Assembly (NCBI GenBank): GCA_012837395.1
Contig: DURF01000005.1
Span: forward strand, 1-5,774
DNA: 5,774 bases
Source of the DNA: Acholeplasma sp.
GTDB taxonomy: Bacteria > Bacillota_I > Bacilli_A > Acholeplasmatales > Acholeplasmataceae
Reading direction: 5' to 3'
This document shows, piece by piece, positions 1 to 5,756 of the stretch. Each line of letters opens with the position of its first letter. Position 1 is the first letter of the stretch. The notes below the pieces were generated by a model, which saw only the letters and a list, made by a program, of their open reading frames with translations, was not told where the DNA came from and did no database searches. A program made the translations under genes and the position numbers.

Positions 1-411
1 ATTAATACTAATTTAAATAAAGTAAATAATTTAAAACTTAAAGTAAGTAGTTTATCTCCTAAAAATAAATTAACTAACAATTTACAAAAATTAGATCAAT
101 TTAAAGTAAATTTAAATAAAAACTACTACTATATAATAGATAAAGAAAAGGATCGTTTAAATAAATACACCGACAAACATGAAAGACTATATTTAAGATT
201 ACTAGAAAATAAGGATCAAAAATTAAATAGTTTACAAGAAATATTAAAAAGAGTAAACCCTTTAAGTATTATGCAAAGAGGTTTTACAATTACTAAAAAT
301 AAAGATAACAAAATATTATCATCAATTAAAGATGTTAATTTAGATGAAGAAATTGAAATAACATTTCATGATGGTTTAGCAAACGCTAAAATATTAAATA
401 AAAAGGAGTAA
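1..411 (+). CDS. xseA: Exodeoxyribonuclease VII large subunit, C-terminal part (5' end outside window)
   Basis: Frame 1 is open from the first base to the TAA at 409-411, giving 136 residues with no start seen, so the gene enters from the left. Exonuclease VII degrades single-stranded DNA from both ends into short oligonucleotides in the cytoplasm; the large subunit is catalytic and its C-terminal helices bind many copies of XseB. What is visible is a Lys/Asn/Leu-rich, probably helical stretch (about residues 1-85 of the fragment). The typical XseA ending follows: NPLSIMQRGFTIT corresponds to the family's 'SPL.vL.RGY.i', then a short beta-rich tail with an aspartate/glutamate run and HDGLANAKI. 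The catalytic core lies outside the window. The identity is strongly supported by xseB starting 6 nt downstream, the usual bacterial arrangement. The stop codon lies just after the xseB ribosome binding site, which suggests coupled translation. Confidence 0.92.
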   Translation: MNTNLNKVNNLKLKVSSLSPKNKLTNNLQKLDQFKVNLNKNYYYIIDKEKDRLNKYTDKHERLYLRLLENKDQKLNSLQEILKRVNPLSIMQRGFTITKNKDNKILSSIKDVNLDEEIEITFHDGLANAKILNKKE

Positions 412-417
412 TAAATA

Positions 418-606
418 ATGGAAAATAAAACATTCGAAGAATTAATGGCTGAATTAGAACAAGTAGTTAAAGAACTTGAAGATAAAGACATCTCGTTAGA
501 TGATGCAGTTAAAAAATACCAATTAGGATTAGAACTAACTAAAAAGAGTCATCAAATGTTAAAAGAAGCTGAGGCGGTAATTGTTAAAGAGGCAAAGGAA
601 GAATAA
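418..606 (+). CDS. xseB: Exodeoxyribonuclease VII small subunit
   Basis: A 62-residue protein, close to the usual XseB length of about 60-80. XseB is the small partner of XseA; several copies coat the helical arm of each large subunit and are needed for active exonuclease VII. The sequence shows the family pattern: FEELMAELEQVVKELED (residues 6-22), then the conserved turn ISLDDAVKKYQLGLEL (about 25-40), then a helix ending LKEAEAVI. It is predicted to be two helices with little else, and it lacks the long acidic tail of some homologues. The ATG at 418 is preceded by AGGAG at 404-408, inside the end of xseA, with 9 nt spacing. It sits between xseA (6-nt gap) and recN (3-nt gap), so all three are probably co-transcribed. 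Product and start are both secure. Confidence 0.96.
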   Translation: MENKTFEELMAELEQVVKELEDKDISLDDAVKKYQLGLELTKKSHQMLKEAEAVIVKEAKEE

Positions 607-609
607 TTA

Positions 610-2256
610 ATGTTACAAAGCTTAAAAGTTATTAATTTCGCTTTAATTGAAGATATTGAAATAGATTTTAAATCTGGTTTAACTGTATTAACAGGTGAAA
701 CTGGAACAGGAAAATCAATTATTTTAGAATCGCTTCATTTAATATTTGCGAAAAGATCAGATCAAGAAATGATAAGACACGGAAGTGATAAAGCGGTTGT
801 AACTGCTGTTTTTTCACTTACAAAAGAAAAACAAACACTTTTAGAACTACCATCATCTATTACAATAACTAGAGAAATTGATAAAAGTGGCCGTCACAAA
901 ATAACTTTAAACGATAAAACAATAACATTAACATATTTAAAAACAATTACAGATCAAATTGGCAGTATTCATAATCAAGACGACACTTTAATACTATTAG
1001 ATAATAATGAATATTTAAATTTTATTGATCAAATGAATCAAAAGAAAACAAATAATTTGTTAAGTAATTACTTAATCAAAAGAAGTAATTATTTAGATGC
1101 TAGAAAGCATTTAAATAATTTAATACAAAAGAAAGATCAAGATATTTCTCAAAAAGAATTTTTAGAATATCAATTAAACGAAATAAAAGCTCTTAATCTA
1201 GTTAAAGATGAAAAAGAAGAATTAGAATCTAAAATTGAAAAATTAAAGCATTTTGATAAAATTTCATCAAACTTAAAAGAATCATATAACTTAATTAATA
1301 ATAAAATTAATATTGATGAAATTTACAATAGTGCTAAACTATTAGAAAAAATTCAAGATTTTGATTTGGATTACAAAGAAGCGAATGAAAAGCTATTTAA
1401 TTTATATTACGAAATTGAGGAAGTTAAATCAACTATAAACAATAAACTATTTGAACTTGATTTTGATGAATCGGAATTTAATTTAATGCAAGAACGATTA
1501 TACGAAATAAGTAAATTAGAAGAGAAATATCAAAAAACTGCTAACGAACTTATTATTGAACAAAATGAAATTGCTGAAAAGGTTGCTTTAATAGATAATT
1601 ATGATGAATATATTAAAGAATATAAAAACAAAGTAAACAAACTATTTAACGAGGCTTATGAAGAAGGACTTGTCTTAAGTGAACAAAGAAAAAAACTAGC
1701 TAAGGAATTTGCTAGTTTAGTAATAGAAGAATTAAAAGATTTAGATTTATTAAATACAAAGTTTGAAGTGGAATTTAAAACATATCAAAAAGATGCCCAA
1801 GTTTTGCTTGAAACAGGCATAGATGAAATCGAATTTTTAGTATCTCTAAATGAAGGCGAGCCACTTAAAACTTTAAGTAAGGTTGCAAGTGGAGGTGAAC
1901 GAGCAAGGTTTACTTTTGCGATTAAATCAATTTATGCAAAACAAAACAATTTGGACCTTTTAATACTAGATGAAATAGATATTGGAATTAGTGGTAAAGT
2001 AGCAGCAAAAGTTGCAAATAAAATGTATGAATTAAGTAATAGTTTTCAATTGATTGTCATATCTCATCTACCACAAGTAGCAGCTCGTGCTAATAATCAT
2101 TATGGTATTAGTAAAAAACTTGAAAATAACCGTATGGTTACAAATATAAAAGAACTTGATTTAGAAGAGCGAATTAAAATGATTGCGATGATGTTATCTG
2201 ATGAATCATTAAGTCCTTATGCAATCGAGCAAGCTAAAATGTTACTTAAAAAATAA
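610..2256 (+). CDS. recN: DNA repair protein RecN (SMC-like ATPase)
   Basis: A 548-residue protein, slightly shorter than typical RecN (about 550-575). RecN is a cytoplasmic, nucleoid-associated SMC-family ATPase that acts early in double-strand break repair and promotes DNA end cohesion. The N-terminal head begins LKVINFALIEDIEIDF and carries the Walker A motif GETGTGKS at residues 29-36. A long charged, Lys/Glu-rich coiled-coil region fills about 155-370, with a likely hairpin break between its arms. The C-terminal head has the ABC signature SGGE at 427-430, Walker B LLILDE at 450-455 followed by the RecN-typical IDIGISG, and the switch histidine H486 in the diagnostic HLPQVAA (486-492). 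All ATPase motifs are intact. The ATG is 3 nt after xseB, with AAGGAAG at 595-601 in the xseB end as ribosome binding site. A hairpin terminator begins at the last base of the stop codon. No tryptophan is encoded. Confidence 0.97.
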   Translation: MLQSLKVINFALIEDIEIDFKSGLTVLTGETGTGKSIILESLHLIFAKRSDQEMIRHGSDKAVVTAVFSLTKEKQTLLELPSSITITREIDKSGRHKITLNDKTITLTYLKTITDQIGSIHNQDDTLILLDNNEYLNFIDQMNQKKTNNLLSNYLIKRSNYLDARKHLNNLIQKKDQDISQKEFLEYQLNEIKALNLVKDEKEELESKIEKLKHFDKISSNLKESYNLINNKINIDEIYNSAKLLEKIQDFDLDYKEANEKLFNLYYEIEEVKSTINNKLFELDFDESEFNLMQERLYEISKLEEKYQKTANELIIEQNEIAEKVALIDNYDEYIKEYKNKVNKLFNEAYEEGLVLSEQRKKLAKEFASLVIEELKDLDLLNTKFEVEFKTYQKDAQVLLETGIDEIEFLVSLNEGEPLKTLSKVASGGERARFTFAIKSIYAKQNNLDLLILDEIDIGISGKVAAKVANKMYELSNSFQLIVISHLPQVAARANNHYGISKKLENNRMVTNIKELDLEERIKMIAMMLSDESLSPYAIEQAKMLLKK

Positions 2257-2276
2257 AAAAGGCTCAATGCCTTTTT
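2256..2276. terminator. Bidirectional rho-independent terminator between convergent recN and small membrane protein gene
   Basis: A perfect 8-bp stem, AAAAAGGC (2256-2263) with GCCTTTTT (2269-2276), closes a 5-nt TCAAT loop. On the + strand the T-run of the stem is followed by ATTCTTTT. On the minus strand the hairpin is followed by an even better tract, six Ts, an A and six more Ts (2260 back to 2248), which lies in the recN 3' end. It therefore plausibly ends both recN and the convergent small gene. The GC part of the stem is only 3 bp, normal for such an AT-rich genome. Confidence 0.85.
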
Positions 2277-2282
2277 ATTCTT

Positions 2283-2447
2283 TTACATATTAACTAACGC
2301 CAAAATTAGAGCGAATATTACTGCTCCAACCATTGAGAATAAAATTATCCAAATAATAATTTTTCCCCATACAGTATTTGCAGGATTTTTATAGTTCACT
2401 TTTTCTTTTAAATCTTCTCTAGGCTTAACATTTTTATTTTTTGCCAT
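2283..2447 (-). CDS. Small single-pass membrane protein of unknown function (54 aa)
   Basis: A 54-codon ORF reads on the minus strand from ATG (2447-2445) to TAA (2285-2283). The N-terminal 29 residues are hydrophilic and basic (Lys 3, 5, 8, 14, 16, 20, 29; Arg 10) and include YKNPANTVWGK (19-29). They are followed by one strongly hydrophobic segment, about residues 30-52 (rich in Ile, Leu, Val, Ala and Phe), with a small-residue SMVGA in its middle and only NM after it. By the positive-inside rule the N-terminus should be cytoplasmic. There is no cleavage-site pattern, so the hydrophobic segment looks like an anchor. The gene is supported by a near-ideal ribosome binding site GAGGTGAT just upstream, by a promoter-sized divergent spacer before dinB, and by a terminator whose T-tract suits its direction. 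Both Trp codons are TGG. I do not recognise the family. It loosely resembles other very short single-helix proteins of low-GC bacteria (DUF4044-like), but this is only an impression. Existence is likely; function is unknown. Confidence 0.83.
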   Translation of the reverse strand: MAKNKNVKPREDLKEKVNYKNPANTVWGKIIIWIILFSMVGAVIFALILALVNM

Positions 2448-2450
2448 ATA

Positions 2451-2458
2451 ATCACCTC
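2451..2458 (-). promoter_or_regulatory. Ribosome binding site of the small membrane protein gene
   Basis: On the minus strand GAGGTGAT matches eight consecutive bases of the ideal Shine-Dalgarno complement (GGAGGTGAT), about 5 nt before the ATG at 2447 measured from the AGGTG core. It is the strongest such site in the window and the main reason to accept this short gene. Confidence 0.82.
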
Positions 2459-2461
2459 AGG

Positions 2462-2491
2462 TTTTATATCAATATATATATTAACATAAAA
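2462..2491. repeat. 30-bp imperfect palindrome in the divergent spacer
   Basis: The dyad is centred between 2476 and 2477. Outer arms are TTTTAT (2462-2467) and ATAAAA (2486-2491), around a perfect 12-bp core AATATATATATT (2471-2482). Thirteen of 15 base pairs match; mismatches are 2468/2485 and 2470/2483. It could be an operator for a dimeric regulator, or simply two facing AT-rich promoters. Alternating AT in an AT-rich genome makes chance symmetry easy, so function is uncertain. Confidence 0.45.
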
Positions 2492-2503
2492 ACACTAAAA
2501 GAT

Positions 2504-2509
2504 AAAGGA
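2504..2509 (+). promoter_or_regulatory. Ribosome binding site that fixes the dinB start
   Basis: AAAGGA lies 6 nt before the ATG at 2516. The same frame stays open upstream to a TTG at 2441, but that longer version has no ribosome binding site and would overlap the start of the divergent small gene. The site therefore favours the 2516 start. Confidence 0.8.
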
Positions 2510-2515
2510 TATTCA

Positions 2516-3628
2516 ATGAAAAACAAAGCTAAAATTATATTTCATATTGATTTAAATGCATTTTATGCATCTGTATCAGAAATTAATGAGCCTTATTTAA
2601 AAAATAAGGTTTTTGTTGTTGGTGGATCCGTTATGGCTTCACGTGGGGTTATAACAACAGCTTCATATAAAGCAAGAGCTTTAGGGATAAGGTCGGCGAT
2701 GCCAATAAGCGAAGCTATGAAAATATATCCAAAGGTTTTAGTAGTACCTATTAATCATAGTGAATATAAAAAATATTCAAACCTTTTCTTTGAATTTTTA
2801 AAAACATATACCAACCGAGTTTTAAAAGCATCAATTGACGAGGCGTATTTAGATGTAACTGAAATAACAAATGATATCCATCCATTAGAGCTTGCTAAAC
2901 AAATGCAACAAGAATTATATGAAAAACACCAATTACCATCATCAATCGGAATTGCTCCAACATTGTATTTAGCCAAAATGGGATCTGATTTAAAAAAACC
3001 AATGGGCATAACAGTAGTTAGAAAAAGAGATGTTCCTAAAAAGATTTTACCACTCCCAATTAAAGAACTTCATGGGCTAGGGATTAAAACATATCCGTAT
3101 TTAGAAAAAGAAGGTATTTTAACAATTGGTGATTTTGCGAGAAAAGAAAATCGTGAAACAATTTTAAAATATATGTCATATGATAACTATCAAAACTTTA
3201 TCGATAGTATTTTAGGAAATAGTAGTAACAAAGTAGATCCGGCTAAATATGATATTCCAAAATCAGTAAGTAATGAAACAACTTTTAATTATAATATCGA
3301 TAGTTATGATTTAATCTTAGAAGAAATATCTTCCTTATATGAAGTTATCTATCACCGTCTTATTAAAGAAAATTTACTAGCAAAAACAATTACAATTAAA
3401 CTAAGAGAAAGTAATTTTAAAACAATTACTAGAAGTAAATCAATAAGTGATTATAGCAATGACTATGATACTTTTAAAAACATTATGGAAGAACTGTTGT
3501 ATGAAAACTATACTGACGCACCACTTAGACTAGTAGGGGTTGGCTATAGTAATATTATTTTAGAAAAACAATATGAAGAAGATTATAATTTATTTACGTA
3601 TCAAAAAATATTAAAAGATGAAACGTGA
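2516..3628 (+). CDS. dinB: DNA polymerase IV (Y-family translesion polymerase)
   Basis: With the start at ATG 2516 the protein has 370 residues, normal to slightly short for Pol IV. It is a cytoplasmic, error-prone polymerase that copies past damaged bases. The catalytic acidic residues are present: D12 in IIFHIDLNAFYASV (7-20) and D108/E109 in SIDEAYLDV (106-114). Y17 occupies the steric-gate position that excludes ribonucleotides. Asn14 replaces the Asp of the common DMD motif, a non-catalytic position. The finger/palm part has the usual ASRGVITTASYKARALGI, then SSIGIAPTLYLAKMGSDLKKPMG. The thumb has a helix-hairpin-helix, HGLGIKT (186-192). The little finger begins near KSVSNETTF (249-257). 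The C-terminus is short: DYNLF (356-360) may be a degenerate beta-clamp binding motif (usual QLxLF), followed by only 10 residues. The stop is TGA, the only TGA stop in the window. The frame continues open from it into the downstream helicase gene. Confidence 0.95.
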   Translation: MKNKAKIIFHIDLNAFYASVSEINEPYLKNKVFVVGGSVMASRGVITTASYKARALGIRSAMPISEAMKIYPKVLVVPINHSEYKKYSNLFFEFLKTYTNRVLKASIDEAYLDVTEITNDIHPLELAKQMQQELYEKHQLPSSIGIAPTLYLAKMGSDLKKPMGITVVRKRDVPKKILPLPIKELHGLGIKTYPYLEKEGILTIGDFARKENRETILKYMSYDNYQNFIDSILGNSSNKVDPAKYDIPKSVSNETTFNYNIDSYDLILEEISSLYEVIYHRLIKENLLAKTITIKLRESNFKTITRSKSISDYSNDYDTFKNIMEELLYENYTDAPLRLVGVGYSNIILEKQYEEDYNLFTYQKILKDET

Positions 3629-3634
3629 TATAAT
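3626..3634 (+). promoter_or_regulatory. Possible extended -10 promoter at the dinB stop codon
   Basis: TGATATAAT is a perfect extended -10 element (TGN plus TATAAT), and its TGA is the dinB stop codon. Transcription would begin near 3641, leaving a leader of roughly 18 nt that still contains the ribosome binding site of the helicase gene. There is no convincing -35 about 17 nt upstream. TATAAT is frequent by chance in AT-rich DNA, so this is a candidate for an internal promoter serving cshB and nfo. Confidence 0.35.
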
Positions 3635-3658
3635 AATAAAGGAAAAGGGGGCGTTAAT

Positions 3659-4882
3659 ATGCTATACAATAAATATTTATCCGAATTAAATTTTAATAAA
3701 TTTACGCCAATACAAACAGAAACGTTTAAACACTTTAATAACAATAAAAACTATGTGGGGGTTGCACCAACAGGAACAGGTAAAACTCATGCTTATTTAA
3801 TACCGCTTGTTGAAAGTATCAAACTTGAAGAAAACTTTCTGCAAGCAATTATTATTGTTCCAACTAATGAATTGATTAATCAAGTTAAAGATATGATTAC
3901 ACCACTACTTAAAGATGACTTTAAACTAAAATCATATGATGCTAATATGAATCGTCAAAGAGAATTAAATTGGCTTTCAAATTACCAACCCCATATTGTA
4001 ATTTCAACACCTGAGAAGTTAAATGATTTAAGTAATAATGGATTAAATATAAGAAAAACCAAATATTTGATTTTAGATGAAGCAGATATGATGTTTGATG
4101 AATATTATTTAAGCCAAATAGATATAATGATCAACAAATTTATTGAAACCAAATATTTGTTGTTTTCAGCCACAATTACTAATGATATGCACCAATTTAT
4201 AAAGAAATATTTTGGTTCATATGATTTGATTGATACTACAAATCAACATAAACTAAATATTGAACACCGCTTAATTAGAATAAATTATGAAACAAGAGAT
4301 GAAGTACTAAAAAAAGTTTTAAATAATTTAAATCCATATTTAGCAATAATATTTGTAAGTAAAAAAGAAGATCAAATTAAAGTATATCAAAACTTAAAAG
4401 AATTAAATTTAAATATTGCTTTAATATCAGGAGATTTAAATAAACATCAAAGAAAAAACATCTTAAATGATATTCATAATTTAAAATATCAATATGTAAT
4501 TGCAAGTGACTTAGCATCTAGAGGGATTGACTTTGATGCAAGCCATATTATCAATTATGATTTACCATACAAGTTAGAATTTTTCAAACACAGGAGTGGT
4601 AGAACTGGAAGAATGGATAAATCTGGGGTTGTAATTACAATAGTTGATAACGATGATCGTTTCAAAGTAAAGAGATTATCAGAAATGGGGTTTGACTTTG
4701 TTGAGTACAATAGTAACTTAAACAAAAGAAAAACTCGAGAAACAAATAAGATAACCGAAAAGGAAATGCAAGCTATTAAAAGTATTCCAAAACCAAAAAA
4801 AGTTAAACCAAACTATCGCAAGAAAAACAAACAAAAAATTAAAGAAGCTAAGAGAGGGAGAAGAAATGTTAAAAATAGGTAG
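3659..4882 (+). CDS. cshB: DEAD-box ATP-dependent RNA helicase, CshB type
   Basis: A 407-residue DEAD-box helicase that uses ATP to unwind short RNA duplexes, probably in ribosome assembly, mRNA turnover or cold adaptation. Motifs in order: Q motif FTPIQ (15-19), motif I APTGTGKT (36-43) followed by HAYLIPL as in CshB, motif Ia PTNEL (68-72), Ib TPEKL (117-121), II DEAD (140-143), III SAT (170-172), IV near AIIFVSK, V SDLASRGID (283-291) and VI HRSGRTGR (311-318). All catalytic motifs are intact; Ia has Asn for the usual Arg, and Ib has Glu-Lys for Gly-Arg. The last 32 residues (376-407) are very basic, 16 Lys/Arg, a likely RNA-binding tail. The start has an AAGGGGG ribosome binding site (3645-3651), 30 nt after dinB. 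It overlaps nfo by 17 nt. The cshB-nfo order, as in Bacillus subtilis (yqfR-yqfS), is why I choose CshB over CshA; the family is certain, the subtype probable. Confidence 0.88.
   Translation: MLYNKYLSELNFNKFTPIQTETFKHFNNNKNYVGVAPTGTGKTHAYLIPLVESIKLEENFLQAIIIVPTNELINQVKDMITPLLKDDFKLKSYDANMNRQRELNWLSNYQPHIVISTPEKLNDLSNNGLNIRKTKYLILDEADMMFDEYYLSQIDIMINKFIETKYLLFSATITNDMHQFIKKYFGSYDLIDTTNQHKLNIEHRLIRINYETRDEVLKKVLNNLNPYLAIIFVSKKEDQIKVYQNLKELNLNIALISGDLNKHQRKNILNDIHNLKYQYVIASDLASRGIDFDASHIINYDLPYKLEFFKHRSGRTGRMDKSGVVITIVDNDDRFKVKRLSEMGFDFVEYNSNLNKRKTRETNKITEKEMQAIKSIPKPKKVKPNYRKKNKQKIKEAKRGRRNVKNR
4854..4860 (+). promoter_or_regulatory. Ribosome binding site of nfo inside the cshB coding end
   Basis: GAGGGAG lies 5 nt before the nfo ATG at 4866 and is part of the basic-tail codons of cshB. 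Together with the 17-nt overlap of the two genes it suggests that nfo translation is coupled to cshB. Confidence 0.7.
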
Positions 4883-5756
4883 TCATGTATCAATGAAGGG
4901 AAAAGAAATGTATGAAGGATCAGTTAATGAAGCACTTAATTACAATGCAAATTCATTTATGATATATACTGGTGCACCACAAAATACAATTAGAAAAAAA
5001 CTAGAAGATTTAGCAATTGACGAAGCAGTAAAACTAATGGAAGATAACAACTTATCATTTGACAATGTTGTTGTTCATGCACCATATATTATAAATCTTG
5101 CTAATCCAAGTGAAGAAAAACGTTCATTTGCAGTTGAATTTTTAACAAAAGAAATTCAAAGAACTGATGCAATGCATGTTAACCAAATTGTTCTACACCC
5201 CGGAAGTGCAGTTGGTCTAGACCGACCACAAGCAATTAAATGGATTGCAGAAGGAATTAACCAAGTAATTGAAAATACAAAAGAATCAAAAGTAAGAATT
5301 GCTCTTGAAACAATGGCGGGTAAAGGTAATGAGGTTGGAAGAACTTTTGAAGAACTAGCTGAGATAATTAGTTTAATTAATGATAAAACTAGAGTTTCAG
5401 TTTGTTTTGATACTTGCCATGTTCATGATAGTGGTTATGATATTAAAAATAACTTAGAAGCCGTGTTAAAAGAGTTTGATGAAACTGTAGGATTAAATAA
5501 AATAAGCGTTGTTCATGTTAACGATAGTAAAAATGAAAAAGGGGCAAGAAAAGACCGCCATGAAAATATTGGTTTCGGTCACATCGGTTTTGATGCATTA
5601 ATTAATGTAATTTATCATGAAGTATTTAAAGATATACCAAAAATATTAGAAACACCTTATGTAGAAGGTCTTCCACCGTATAAACACGAAATTATTATGA
5701 TTAGAAACAAAGAATTCAATCCAAACTTACTTGAAGATATAAAAAATAATATTTAA
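4866..5756 (+). CDS. nfo: Endonuclease IV (AP endonuclease)
   Basis: A 296-residue protein, within the usual 280-300 range for endonuclease IV. It cleaves the DNA backbone 5' to abasic sites in base excision repair and removes 3' blocking groups; it is a cytoplasmic TIM-barrel enzyme with three zinc ions. All expected metal ligands are visible: H71 (VVHAPY), H111 (VLHPGS), E148 (ALETMAG), D182 and H185 (FDTCH), H217 (VVHVNDSK), D230 and H232 (DRHENIG), and E262 (ILETPY). The signature NDSK and the loop RHENIGFGHIG are intact. The N-terminus MLKIGSHVSM is the usual family start. Translation probably depends on cshB, which it overlaps by 17 nt in another frame. The gene ends in TAA 18 nt before the window edge, and no terminator is seen, so the operon may continue. 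Confidence 0.97.
   Translation: MLKIGSHVSMKGKEMYEGSVNEALNYNANSFMIYTGAPQNTIRKKLEDLAIDEAVKLMEDNNLSFDNVVVHAPYIINLANPSEEKRSFAVEFLTKEIQRTDAMHVNQIVLHPGSAVGLDRPQAIKWIAEGINQVIENTKESKVRIALETMAGKGNEVGRTFEELAEIISLINDKTRVSVCFDTCHVHDSGYDIKNNLEAVLKEFDETVGLNKISVVHVNDSKNEKGARKDRHENIGFGHIGFDALINVIYHEVFKDIPKILETPYVEGLPPYKHEIIMIRNKEFNPNLLEDIKNNI

Larger units (their letters stand above)
2448..2515. promoter_or_regulatory. Divergent promoter region for the small membrane protein gene and dinB
   Basis: This 68-bp spacer separates two divergent starts, so it must supply both promoters unless they lie inside the genes. It is nearly all A/T. A weak pair on the minus strand is TTTTAT and TATAAA (complement of 2463-2468) about 17 nt apart. 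On the + strand TTTTAT (2462-2467) and CATAAA (2485-2490) are also 17 nt apart, and TATATT (2477-2482) is another -10 candidate. None is a good consensus match, so exact start sites cannot be called. I see no LexA/DinR-type SOS box (GAAC-N4-GTTC pattern). Confidence 0.5.

Noticed and set aside
2441..2515. A longer dinB reading frame starting at TTG 2441, adding 25 residues
   Set aside because: The added residues do not look like any Pol IV N-terminus, there is no ribosome binding site, and the extension would run through the divergent spacer into the small gene's start. The ATG at 2516 has AAAGGA 6 nt upstream and gives a normal Pol IV start.
2448..2515. Search for an SOS (LexA/DinR) box upstream of dinB
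   Set aside because: No GAAC-N4-GTTC-like sequence is present in the spacer, so SOS control is not supported by the sequence.
2755..3009. An 84-codon open frame on the minus strand
   Set aside because: It lies entirely antisense within dinB, whose conserved catalytic residues are encoded there on the + strand. Its translation has no recognisable family pattern.
4058..4159. Direct repeat ACCAAATATTTG at 4058-4069 and 4148-4159
   Set aside because: Both copies encode the same short TKYL strand just before helicase motifs II and III. This is explained by coding similarity and low complexity rather than a functional repeat.
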